From Pseudomaricurvus alkylphenolicus (GTDB lineage Bacteria > Pseudomonadota > Gammaproteobacteria > Pseudomonadales > Cellvibrionaceae), in the NCBI RefSeq assembly GCF_011683955.1, contig NZ_JAAQPI010000020.1, positions 33,641 through 97,640 on the forward strand: a DNA stretch of 64,000 nucleotides. Direction: 5' to 3'. Below the pieces are notes generated by a model. That model did no database searches. It worked only from the letters and a program-made list of their open reading frames with translations, and had not been told where the DNA came from. The position numbers and the translations under genes are program-made. This document shows, piece after piece, positions 11,101-19,061 of the stretch. Each line of letters starts with the position of its first letter. Position 1 is the stretch's first letter.

Positions 11101-12759
11101 CATATTGGGCTCAACGTATTGGGACAAAAAGCGATTGAAGTCCATATTAAGAATAACAAGTCCAAAAAGCTGACCCGTTTGATCGCTGTAGATCGGCGTC
11201 GCCACTCGCAATACCGGCTGATGAGGAACAACTACCCTCCCGTGTTCGCGACTGAGTTCGATGGCAGAGAAGTAAACCTCGCCCGGCATTTTCTTTGTGG
11301 CATCCAGAAAGTACTCGGTATCACCTTTGGATTGCAGGCGCGATGAAGGAATCACTTGAATACCACTGAAATTGCGGACCACATTCACCAGTTCCATACC
11401 CTTGTCAGCGATACCGATATAGCGGATTTGCGTGTAGGTTGGATTACTGGAGAGCCGTTGCTGAAAAATTGTCTGTAAGCGGCCAGCCCATACTTTTGCA
11501 TCCTTTTCTCGCCCTTCCAGGGTGGCACGCGCAATCGCATTAATCGGTGGGGTTCCCGCCAGAAAAGTCACATCGCTGGCGGATTGCTGGTACAGCTGTG
11601 CCAGTAGCGGCTGTACCAATTTCGCCTCAAGTTTCAGTAGCTCCAGCCCTTTTTTGTGCACCAGGCGCTCACTCTCAAAGTAAAAGCTGAAGCTGACCAG
11701 CAGTGCCACAATCAGCACCAGCAGAAATGCAGCGAGCGGCATTTGCAATCCAAGTGGACGACGAGCATTGCCGATGTCAAGTTCCCCCTCAACTGTTTCC
11801 CGTGGATTACCTGCCCTTTCACTGCTCTCATCTGGTGACCGATGGTGCGCTGCTTTTGCACCACTCACCAAATCCATCAAAAATCCGAGCAGAACCGTAG
11901 CGTAGGCGAGACTCTTCAGGGCGTGGGCAATATTAAAATGGTTGTCGAACAACGCGCTGGATCCAATCGCCATATGCAACTGGGTCGACACCGCGGGTAT
12001 GAAACTCAACAACAGCCCATAACGGGCAATGCTATTGTCTCGACGAAACCAGACCCAATATACGGTCGCCCCCAACAGCAACAGTGCCAAAGGCAACACA
12101 TCGAATGGCCGACTGATCAACGCCTCAGGAAACTGGGTTTGCGGCAATTGCAGACGGGCCGCGGCAGCTTGTGCAACGATGAGAGCTACTGCGACAAAAG
12201 AGGCTGACACGGCCATCAGAGTGGTCATACCATAGTGGCGGGGCGACTGAAGCGGACGGGACAGCCATATACTGACAAAAACAGCCGCGATCATGATCGA
12301 TGCGTTAAACAGGCGGGAAACGGCCCAGGTAAAAGGAATAACATCGGTGCTGGGCGCATTGGCCTCAATGATGCGAGTGGCCGCCAGTGCATGAAAGGCA
12401 TCGACGCCCCCCGCGCAAAGCAGCGCCACACCGATAACAGGCACGGTGATATCCCTGCGTACCCGGTAGTGTAAAAATGAAACAGCCGCTGTCACCACCG
12501 CCAGGCTGATCGCCGTCCATTCCAGCAGTGCGTGGTGCATCGCTCCGGAGAGAGCATAGAACTGGGAATCCTGATCACTTTTTCCCCAGACCACACCTGA
12601 ATTCGGCGCATGAGCCAAGGACTGGCTACTGGAGCCAAAATCCACACCCAATGTATTGAGGAAAGTGGGCAGCAAACAAAAAAACGTCAATAGCCACAGC
12701 GTCGCGTGGCGCCTGTTGATTCCCGTTTCCATGGAAGCCTGAATCGTTTGCAAGTTCAT
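8119..12759 (-). CDS. Large hybrid histidine kinase (7TM-Cache-HAMP-PAS-HisKA-HATPase-REC-REC-HPt)
   Basis: A 1546-residue membrane kinase. The N-terminus (~20-300) is a multi-helix membrane domain of MASE-like character. It is followed by another TM (~340), a periplasmic Cache-like region, a TM near 655, HAMP ~675-725 and PAS ~743-865. The catalytic part has HisKA His890 in [11 protein letters not shown], HATPase, receivers with Asp1185 and Asp1344, and HPt with His1486 (AHGIKG). The ATG at 12759 is preceded by CAGGGA. From HisKA to HPt it is strongly similar to the kinase at 736-5700, with near-identical blocks such as [17 protein letters not shown] and KGLEL. It converges on the NRAMP-like gene, overlapping its stop by four bases, and no cognate regulator is adjacent. 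Signal unknown. Confidence 0.93.
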   Translation of the reverse strand: MNLQTIQASMETGINRRHATLWLLTFFCLLPTFLNTLGVDFGSSSQSLAHAPNSGVVWGKSDQDSQFYALSGAMHHALLEWTAISLAVVTAAVSFLHYRVRRDITVPVIGVALLCAGGVDAFHALAATRIIEANAPSTDVIPFTWAVSRLFNASIMIAAVFVSIWLSRPLQSPRHYGMTTLMAVSASFVAVALIVAQAAAARLQLPQTQFPEALISRPFDVLPLALLLLGATVYWVWFRRDNSIARYGLLLSFIPAVSTQLHMAIGSSALFDNHFNIAHALKSLAYATVLLGFLMDLVSGAKAAHHRSPDESSERAGNPRETVEGELDIGNARRPLGLQMPLAAFLLVLIVALLVSFSFYFESERLVHKKGLELLKLEAKLVQPLLAQLYQQSASDVTFLAGTPPINAIARATLEGREKDAKVWAGRLQTIFQQRLSSNPTYTQIRYIGIADKGMELVNVVRNFSGIQVIPSSRLQSKGDTEYFLDATKKMPGEVYFSAIELSREHGRVVVPHQPVLRVATPIYSDQTGQLFGLVILNMDFNRFLSQYVEPNMEGFTYYLANFRGDYLVHPQADKRFGFDLGRRHLMQEEFPDLQAAVEASVHARGFSHLATESAEGRASYFQRLDLSHYGSEYPLLLLIQHRGDGVTAELAAFRNRSLVLGVALALVALALAVLASRRLVQPMVQMSHAVQTYESSGRLEHLPIESQDEIGVLARSFHNLLIRIQSSLNTQKQLALESQESSQHLQAIVNSAADAIITINDHGVILSFNRAAETMFGYHLDEILGQKINGLMPAEHGEQHDGYISRYLNTGRSGIIGVGRELVARKKDGTEFPIHLAISEVSTAEGRVFTGLIHDISAQKSAEQALIESKEAAESAARYKSEFLASMSHEIRTPMNGVLGMLGLLMRGDLNKEQYHQASLARSSAESLLTIINDILDFSKVEAGKLDLEVIDFNLTHQLGEFAEAISHKAQEKGLELILDVTAVDQTMVRGDPGRLRQILTNLVGNAIKFTERGEVTIRVSLHAKQRTGHEGKLSLCCEVEDTGIGIPAEAIDTLFDSFTQVDASTTRKFGGTGLGLAITRQLCQLMNGKIGVESEVGRGSRFFFTVELEASAQTQSLLPAVSIEDIPMLVVDDNATNREVLTTQLQSWGARVTQARDGKEALSIMKAQLGSKDEPLFHVILMDMQMPGMDGLEVGAVIRADHRFDDCKLVMMTSMARRGDARRLAEQGFNAYFPKPATTSDLFDALAVVINGGEVMEQAQPLVTRHYLSGLRHHQPQRRAIKPWQGCPRLLLVEDNPINQTVALGILEEFDLSCDVAGNGTEALDALKQARQLAPYDLVLMDCQMPDMDGYEATRRIRRGEAGESYCSVPIIAMTANAMKGDRERCLACGMSDYLAKPVDADELELKLMQWLSDGLNENEPETVRSEVIKLVWDRDAVFKRVRGKEERLRHLVSMFVDDIPARMVQLQAKMAERNYGEISKLAHGIKGVAANLGADAFTEVISAVEISGRKCSADQLDTLTFQLRKQYCELETELRDYLAQTSA

Positions 12760-12982
12760 TCCCTGATCCTACGAGAGTGGCCGACGCCACGCTCCGCTGC
12801 TAACTCTGTAAAAACCTTAGTCCATAACTCGGGTATTTGGTAGCAATAGCTGATGCCTGCAATAAGCGATTGATTTTCCTGGTGCTATCGCTAGGATTAC
12901 CCAAGCGGGCTCGGACCGCGCAGTCATCTGAAGCTGCAGACAGGAAGGATGGCAGATTTTTCGACATTGAGGTTCCCGATTT

Positions 12983-13999
12983 ATGGCCGTCGCCAAACTC
13001 TTTCGCAAACTGTTCGGCAAAAGCCCGGATACCCCCCAATCGACCGGCGCCAAACCCTTGGCGCTGGAGCGAACGTTTGAAATTGCCGAACCCTACACAA
13101 TGGGCATACGCTCCATTGAGGACGGTTTCTACCGCGCACTGTTTGCCAGTTCGTCACTGAGCGACCCGCTGACCACCACCCAGAAGCAGGCCCAGGAGGC
13201 CGTGCGTCAGAAGCTGGGCGCGGCTGAGTCACGGGACCTGATCGTGCCCCGTCTGCCCTCAGTGATACCGCGGCTGATGCGCAGCCTGCGGGATCCGGAC
13301 TCCTCCGCCAGCGATTATGTGGCCATTATCAACAAAGATCCTGCCATGAGCGCTGCGGTATTAAAGCTGGCCAACACGGTCTACTTTAACCCCGCCAACC
13401 GCCGCATTACGTCCATTGAAACCGCTGTGGTCAAACTGGGAATCGAGGGATTGCGTTCGGTGCTGTCAGCGGCGGTCATGCAACCGGTGATTCAAAAGGA
13501 TTCACCCTACTTTAACCAGTTCGGCGAGCAACTTTGGCAGCACTCGCTGCAATGTGCGGTCACCTGTGAAACCATTGCCGCCACACGCGGCGCCGAACCT
13601 TACAAGGCGTATCTGCTGGGCCTGACCCACGATATCGGCAAGATTACCGCCTTCAGCGAACTGTGCCGCGAGTTCAAACTCAAGATTGGGCGCGATACTC
13701 CCGGCTACCAGGCATTTGTACCTGTATTGCAGAAGATTTCCGCTCCCCTGAGTTATCAGATTGCCCGCAATTGGGACTTGCCTGACGAAATTTGCAATGC
13801 CTTGAAGCAACAGGTCAATTTGCAACCCGGCCGCAAGGTCGACACCTATGCCCATATCCTGTTTCAGGCCAATCTGATCTGTGAAGTGATGGGCGCACCG
13901 GACTTCCACCCACCGAAAGCGGTGGACCGCTTGATACGAGCCATGCAATTGCCCGCCAATTTGAATACCTCGCTGCAGGAACTCTCCATGGAGCTCTGA
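12983..13999 (+). CDS. HDOD domain protein
   Basis: 338 residues with an HDOD domain over roughly 85-285, starting with LIVPRLPSVIPRLM and including the block LKLANTVYF. An HD-like THDIGK sequence remains in the second half. HDOD proteins are signalling or regulatory proteins related to HD phosphohydrolases; most lack catalytic metal ligands, and no enzymatic activity is claimed here. The first ~80 residues are basic and Pro-rich, with no recognised domain. ATG 12983 has GAGG nine bases upstream. It starts 223 nt from the divergent kinase gene and ends 36 nt before pyruvate kinase, so the two may be cotranscribed. Confidence 0.88.
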   Translation: MAVAKLFRKLFGKSPDTPQSTGAKPLALERTFEIAEPYTMGIRSIEDGFYRALFASSSLSDPLTTTQKQAQEAVRQKLGAAESRDLIVPRLPSVIPRLMRSLRDPDSSASDYVAIINKDPAMSAAVLKLANTVYFNPANRRITSIETAVVKLGIEGLRSVLSAAVMQPVIQKDSPYFNQFGEQLWQHSLQCAVTCETIAATRGAEPYKAYLLGLTHDIGKITAFSELCREFKLKIGRDTPGYQAFVPVLQKISAPLSYQIARNWDLPDEICNALKQQVNLQPGRKVDTYAHILFQANLICEVMGAPDFHPPKAVDRLIRAMQLPANLNTSLQELSMEL

Positions 14000-14035
14000 C
14001 TCCTTCCCCTCCGCCAACACCGAATCGAGATACCC

Positions 14036-15463
14036 ATGCGCAAAACCAAAATCATCTGTACCATCGGCCCTGCCACTGAATCGCTGGAAATGCTGGAAAA
14101 ACTCTATCACGCCGGCATGAATGTGGTGCGACTGAACATGTCCCACGGCGACCATGAGTCACACGCCAAGGTGATTCGCTCTATCCGCACTCTCAACAAG
14201 CGGGTCAAGCACCCTATTCCCATTCTGCTCGACACCCAGGGGCCGGAGATTCGCACCGGCGATGTGGCCAGGGAGCTTGACCTGCACGAAGGCTCTGAGG
14301 TGACCATCGCCGTGCGCGGTGCTGAAAATGTGGAAGAGACGTCTATCCACATTAACTATGACGACCTGGTGGACAGTGTCAGCGATGGCGACATGATCAC
14401 TGTGGATAACGGTTTGATCAATCTGGAAGTTCTGGAGAAGCATGAGCGGCAACTGCGCTGTAAAGTGATCGATGGTGGGGTATTGAAGAGCAAACGCCAT
14501 GTAAACCTTCCAGGCATCCGCGTCAATCTGCCGGCGATAACCGAAAAAGACCGTCGTGATGTTTTGTTTGCCATGGAACAGGAACTGGATTTTATCGCCC
14601 TGTCTTTTGTTCGCCGCGCCGAAGACATTGAAGAGCTGCGCCAGCTTTTGGGTGACAAAGCCAACAAGATCAAGATTATTGCCAAAATTGAGGATCAGGA
14701 AGGTCTGGGTAATCTCGAAGAGATTATCGACGCCGCCGACGGTGTGATGGTGGCGCGAGGAGATCTCGGAGTTGAAATCAGCGTCGAGCTCCTGCCCAAC
14801 GAGCAACGGCGCATGGTGCGCCTGTGCGTAGAGCGAGGCAAGCGGGTCATTGTTGCCACTCATTTGCTTGAGTCCATGATCGACAATCCGATCCCCACCC
14901 GCGCAGAGGTCACCGATGTGGCCAACGCCATCTACGAAGGCGCTGACGCGGTCATGCTTTCCGGCGAAACCACCATCGGTAAGTATCCCGTCAAATGCGT
15001 GGAAATCCTCGACAAGATCGCGGACGCTTCAGAGCGGGAACCGGGTCTGCAGTTTGCCCGCAACCTGCACAAAAATGACGAAAAACAGCACTTGGCGCAC
15101 GCAACGGTCAGCCTTGCCGAATCGCTGCGGGTGAAGGGTATTGTTGTGATAACACGACGGGGCTTTATGGCCAATTTGGTGACCAATTGCCAGCCCCACC
15201 ACACGCCGGTATACGCCTTTACCAATGACGCCCGTACCCGTCGGCAACTGTTGCTCAACCGCAGCGTTTACCCATTCCGTATGGAATTTTCCCAGGACCC
15301 CGAAAAAACACTGCTGAACGCCTTCCGGATTCTGGTGGAAAGGTCCGATTTTGTGCCGGGTGACCAGGTTGTGGTGATTTCTGACATTATTGCCGGTTCC
15401 GGTGTTGATGCGGTGCAGGTCAGAGAGATTCCGGTCCAGGACCCAGAGGTCGATTCGCACTGA
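14036..15463 (+). CDS. pyk: Pyruvate kinase
   Basis: 475 residues, normal for a bacterial pyruvate kinase. It converts phosphoenolpyruvate and ADP to pyruvate and ATP, the last step of glycolysis. Visible signatures are the N-terminal KIICTIGPA, VVRLNMSHG, the ADP/PEP barrel segment IKIIAKIED, MVARGDLGVE, and the C-terminal domain with VVITRRG. The order and length fit the PykA-type (AMP or sugar-phosphate activated) group rather than plant enzymes; PykA versus PykF is not decided. It overlaps the start of rlmG by one base (TGATG), indicating translational coupling. Confidence 0.97.
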   Translation: MRKTKIICTIGPATESLEMLEKLYHAGMNVVRLNMSHGDHESHAKVIRSIRTLNKRVKHPIPILLDTQGPEIRTGDVARELDLHEGSEVTIAVRGAENVEETSIHINYDDLVDSVSDGDMITVDNGLINLEVLEKHERQLRCKVIDGGVLKSKRHVNLPGIRVNLPAITEKDRRDVLFAMEQELDFIALSFVRRAEDIEELRQLLGDKANKIKIIAKIEDQEGLGNLEEIIDAADGVMVARGDLGVEISVELLPNEQRRMVRLCVERGKRVIVATHLLESMIDNPIPTRAEVTDVANAIYEGADAVMLSGETTIGKYPVKCVEILDKIADASEREPGLQFARNLHKNDEKQHLAHATVSLAESLRVKGIVVITRRGFMANLVTNCQPHHTPVYAFTNDARTRRQLLLNRSVYPFRMEFSQDPEKTLLNAFRILVERSDFVPGDQVVVISDIIAGSGVDAVQVREIPVQDPEVDSH

Positions 15464-16629
15464 TGTCGGCGGACACCAACCTGTTCGATACCCCCTTCGG
15501 CGGCTTCTCTTTGCATCGCTACCCACCCCGGAAAAAGGGTGGGCAGGCACCGCTGCGTGCCTGGGATGCTGCCGATGAGTACCTGCTGCATTGGCTGCAC
15601 GACAATCAGGATTTGGATGTCGCCAACAACAGATCCTTGATCTGCAATGACGCCTTTGGCGCTCTGAGCCTGGCTTTACACCACCTGCACCCGGTTAATC
15701 AGGGTGATTCCTGGCTCGCGCATCGGGCTTGCCAGGAGAATCTGGCCCACAACGGCATGAGCGGCGATAACGTTGTCTGTATCGATAGCCTGACGACACC
15801 GGAGCAAACTCTGGCACTGGTGGTGATCAAAGTACCCAAAACTCTGGCGCTGCTGGAGGATCAGCTCTACCGATTGCGGCCGCGAATTACTGAAAATACC
15901 TGTGTTGTCGCTGCCGGCATGACCAAAAATATCCATACCAGTACACTCAAGCTGTTTGAGTCGATTATTGGACCCACCCGAACTTCCTTGGCCAAAAAGA
16001 AAGCCCGGCTGATTTTTTGCCAGCCCCAACCACAGCAATGGCAGCATCAATCTCCCTACCCCAGTTATTACACGCTGGAAAATTCCGGTTATCGAATCGG
16101 CAATCACGCCAATGTCTTCTCCCGTGCAAACCTCGATATAGGCACCCGCCTGATGCTGGAGCATATGAACGCGCTCCCCGGTGCCGATGACATTATCGAT
16201 CTCGGTTGCGGTAATGGCCTCCTCGGTCTGATGGCAAAGGCCCGGCAGCCGGAATCGCGGGTTGGTTTTTTTGACGAATCCTACATGGCGCTGGCCAGTG
16301 CCAGAGAAAATCTGCAAAACGCGCTGGGCCCTGATGCGCTGAATGATTGCCAGTTCCTGGCCAACAACTGCCTGGAGGGAGTAGCCACCGCCAGTGCAGA
16401 TCTGGTTCTCAACAATCCGCCGTTTCACCAGGGCAACGTGGTGGGTGACCACATTGCCTGGCAGATGTTTCAGGATGCTCGGCGGGTATTGAAACCGGGC
16501 GGGCAGTTGTGGGTAATTGGCAATCGCCACCTCAACTACCACACCAAACTCAAGAAACTGTTTGGCAATTGTCGCGTGCAGGGCTCCAACCGCAAATTCG
16601 TGGTGCTGGTCACCACTTGCCGCACATGA
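15463..16629 (+). CDS. rlmG: 23S rRNA (guanine-N2) methyltransferase RlmG
   Basis: 388 residues. The N-terminal half is the degenerate methyltransferase-like domain typical of RlmG/RsmC, starting with LHRYPP and AWDAADEYLL. The C-terminal half has the SAM-binding motif IIDLGCGNGLLG and the catalytic NNPPFHQG of N2-guanine rRNA methyltransferases. RlmG methylates G1835 (E. coli numbering) of 23S rRNA using SAM, and the spacing of the N-terminal motif favours RlmG over RsmC. The ATG overlaps the pyk stop by one base. The region after it has no clear terminator. Confidence 0.88.
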   Translation: MSADTNLFDTPFGGFSLHRYPPRKKGGQAPLRAWDAADEYLLHWLHDNQDLDVANNRSLICNDAFGALSLALHHLHPVNQGDSWLAHRACQENLAHNGMSGDNVVCIDSLTTPEQTLALVVIKVPKTLALLEDQLYRLRPRITENTCVVAAGMTKNIHTSTLKLFESIIGPTRTSLAKKKARLIFCQPQPQQWQHQSPYPSYYTLENSGYRIGNHANVFSRANLDIGTRLMLEHMNALPGADDIIDLGCGNGLLGLMAKARQPESRVGFFDESYMALASARENLQNALGPDALNDCQFLANNCLEGVATASADLVLNNPPFHQGNVVGDHIAWQMFQDARRVLKPGGQLWVIGNRHLNYHTKLKKLFGNCRVQGSNRKFVVLVTTCRT

Positions 16630-16927
16630 CCTTATTTAAAGTCATTCACAGATTCCCTGGATCCCCACACTGATATCCTGTGGATAACAAGCGCTCGCCC
16701 CCGTCAGCCCTGGGATTGCAAAGTTTGCTTAAGAATCAGACAGTTAGCACTCCCTCCTGATTGATTGCTCAACTCTGCTCCCGGATTCACAACCGCCAAT
16801 TCGATTTCAGAGCCCCAGGGGATTATACTTCAGGGACTCTAGCCACAGGGCCTCAAGGCTTGAAGCCCCTTAACGACAATCGGGCGTGAACCCACAGTGA
16901 GCGTGGGAATTACATGGACGTAACACG
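16630..16927. other. Intergenic region, no gene found
   Basis: About 300 bases between rlmG and the membrane kinase. It contains one perfect DnaA-box-like TGTGGATAA at 16679-16687 and a near-repeat of it a few bases upstream, but no cluster of boxes or AT-rich unwinding element. I found no ORF, tRNA or convincing terminator. It probably carries the promoter of the downstream kinase. Confidence 0.5.
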
Positions 16928-18682
16928 ATGGTTTCCTTGAAGCACTCTCTTTCACCTTCTGCCAGTATCGAATCCGAGCTGTTGCACCTATTGGCGCGCC
17001 AGGGCTGGATGGGGCCGATACCGGTTTTGATTTCCCTTGGGGTTATCGCCGGGTTTTCGGCCGAACATGTGCCCGTTCTTGCCTGGGCCGGCTGGCTGCT
17101 GCTCTGTACGGTGGTGTTATTCGCTCGCTCCACCGTGCTGATTTATTTGCCGAGGATGAACCATATTGCTGAGCACAGGCGACTGCGCTGGGCCATTGCG
17201 CTGAGCGCAGTCAATGGCTGCTGCCACGGGCTGTCGCTGCTTTTCTTTCCTTATCTGGACGAACTCCAACGTGCAGTGCAGACGATGATCCTGACGGGCA
17301 TAGGCACCATCAGCGTGATAACCACCGCCGGGTTCCTGCCAATTTCGATCGCCTACCTGATCCCGACACTGGTCCCCAATATCTGCTTGTGGATCGCCTA
17401 TACCTGGCTTGAGGAAGGCAGCTGGATTGGTTATGCGGTGGCGATCATGGCACTGTTGTCCAATGTCATTATGGTGGTGCTGTCCAAGGATACCTACGAG
17501 CTGTTTAAGGAATCTTTCGCAATTCGGCGCCGCCAGAACGAGATGAATATCCAACTCAAAGCGGCACTGCAGGAAGCGGAAGCCGCGAGCAGGGCCAAGA
17601 CCCGCTTCCTGGCCTCCGCAAGCCACGATCTGCGCCAGCCCATTCATGCATTGTCACTGTTTGGTGGCGCCCTGGCCAAACGCCCGCTGGACGAGCACAG
17701 CCGGGATATTGCTGAACATATGGATCTGGCATTACAGTCGCTGGCGTCACGATTGGACTCGTTACTGGATATATCGAAACTGGATGCCGGCATCATTCAG
17801 GTCAATGAGGCGCCATTCAATTTACGCCTGCTGGCGGAACGGTTACAGGATGAATTTATGCCGGCCGCAAGAAACAAGAGCCTCAAGGTGTGGTTGCACT
17901 GCCCGGACGACGTATTCGTAGCCAGCGATGAAGTGTTGATGGAACGGATTGTTCGTAACCTGCTGTCGAATGCGATCAAGTACACCGACAGAGGGCGCAT
18001 CGACTTCAGCGTGACCGTCGCGTCCGGGCTGGTCAGGCTTCAAGTCATGGATTCCGGTCAGGGGATTCCGCTGGATGAGCAGGAGCACATCTTCGAGGAG
18101 TTCTACCAACTCAACAATCCTGAACGCGACCACGCCAAAGGGCTTGGCCTGGGGCTCGCCATTGTCAGGCGTTTGTCTGATCTGCTGAAAATCACACTGG
18201 AGTTGGAATCCAGTCCGGAACGGGGCTCCACTTTTACACTCACCATGCCCAGTACCAGAGTTGAGGCGGACCCCGTACTGCCAGACCCCAAAGTCAGTCT
18301 CAGTTGGAATAATCTCTGTGCACTGGTCATCGATGACGAACTTGAAGTGGCGCTGGGCATGCGAGCTCTGCTGGAGAGTATGGGTTGCAAGGCATTGTTG
18401 GCTGACAGCACAGAGACCGCCATGCAACAGGCCCGGCGGGAAAGACCGGATATCATCCTCGCCGACTTTCGCCTGCGAGGCGAAGATGACGGCATACGCT
18501 CCATCAAATCTGTTCGCGGCCTCTACGGCGAGCTACCTGCCATTCTGATCAGTGGAGATACCGCCCCGGAGCGACTGCGGGAAGCGGAAAATGCCGGTAT
18601 AGAACTGTTACACAAACCTGTGTTGGTACAAGATCTGGAGTTGGCCATTTCCGAAGCCTGCGACCTCACCGAAGCCCTGTGA
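16928..18682 (+). CDS. Membrane hybrid histidine kinase with C-terminal receiver
   Basis: 584 residues: five or six membrane helices over ~30-190, a coiled linker, HisKA with His233 in SASHDLRQP, HATPase ~330-450 ending in GLGLGLAIV, and a receiver ~465-580 with Asp513. The SHDLRQP box and the single C-terminal receiver (with LADFRL rather than DxxMP) place it among NahK/ErcS'-like hybrid kinases, which often act through a shared response regulator in quorum or biofilm control. No sensory PAS domain is present, so the membrane part or a partner may sense. ATG 16928 has only a weak upstream ribosome site. No regulator gene is adjacent. Confidence 0.92.
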   Translation: MVSLKHSLSPSASIESELLHLLARQGWMGPIPVLISLGVIAGFSAEHVPVLAWAGWLLLCTVVLFARSTVLIYLPRMNHIAEHRRLRWAIALSAVNGCCHGLSLLFFPYLDELQRAVQTMILTGIGTISVITTAGFLPISIAYLIPTLVPNICLWIAYTWLEEGSWIGYAVAIMALLSNVIMVVLSKDTYELFKESFAIRRRQNEMNIQLKAALQEAEAASRAKTRFLASASHDLRQPIHALSLFGGALAKRPLDEHSRDIAEHMDLALQSLASRLDSLLDISKLDAGIIQVNEAPFNLRLLAERLQDEFMPAARNKSLKVWLHCPDDVFVASDEVLMERIVRNLLSNAIKYTDRGRIDFSVTVASGLVRLQVMDSGQGIPLDEQEHIFEEFYQLNNPERDHAKGLGLGLAIVRRLSDLLKITLELESSPERGSTFTLTMPSTRVEADPVLPDPKVSLSWNNLCALVIDDELEVALGMRALLESMGCKALLADSTETAMQQARRERPDIILADFRLRGEDDGIRSIKSVRGLYGELPAILISGDTAPERLREAENAGIELLHKPVLVQDLELAISEACDLTEAL

Positions 18683-18696
18683 ATTTTAAGTAAGTT

Positions 18697-18707
18697 GCTA
18701 TACTCAA
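18697..18707 (+). promoter_or_regulatory. Candidate sigmaS-type promoter element
   Basis: GCTATACTCAA matches the extended sigmaS -10 consensus KCTATACTTAA at ten of eleven positions. No good -35 is seen, which sigmaS tolerates. It lies 70 bases upstream of the 76-residue protein. A perfect 12-base palindrome GGGCAGCTGCCC follows at once and would be in the early transcript or act as an operator. Confidence 0.4.
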
Positions 18708-18777
18708 AGGGCAGCTGCCCTCCTGGCGCTGACCCACAAAAATAAAGTTAATTCCGGCTTACCACAGGAGTATCGAT

Positions 18778-19008
18778 ATGGATCTTGCACATATGCAGAA
18801 GCTCTACGACCTTGGCCGCCTCAGCGACGTTATGGCGGTAGCGGAGAATCAGGACGACAGTTGGCACCTGGACTGTCATGACCTCTGGGGACATGTTCTG
18901 CACCTGACCGACAACCGCGGTGAACCGCGCCGTTTTCACAGTCTCGATTCCGCCTCACGAGTGGCGAGAGATATCGGTTTCAGTGAAATTCAGGTAGTGG
19001 AGCACTGA
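18778..19008 (+). CDS. Small conserved-looking hypothetical protein
   Basis: 76 residues, acidic, soluble, Trp- and His-containing (SWHLDCHDLWGH), with C-terminal HSLDSASRVARDIGF. It has an excellent ribosome site (CAGGAG eight bases before ATG) and a plausible sigmaS-like promoter upstream, so I consider it a real gene. The C-terminal helix pattern resembles small uncharacterised proteins of Pseudomonas and relatives, but I cannot name a function. No membrane segment or zinc motif is evident. It stands between the membrane kinase and a diguanylate cyclase, both on the same strand. Confidence 0.8.
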   Translation: MDLAHMQKLYDLGRLSDVMAVAENQDDSWHLDCHDLWGHVLHLTDNRGEPRRFHSLDSASRVARDIGFSEIQVVEH

Positions 19009-19061
19009 CCTTCCCACTAGTCCGACACCTCACCCACTTTAACACTCTTCAAGTCAGGAGA

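Noticed and set aside
16671..16690. Perfect DnaA box TGTGGATAA
   Set aside because: A single box (plus one poor neighbour) without an AT-rich unwinding element or dnaA nearby; not an origin.
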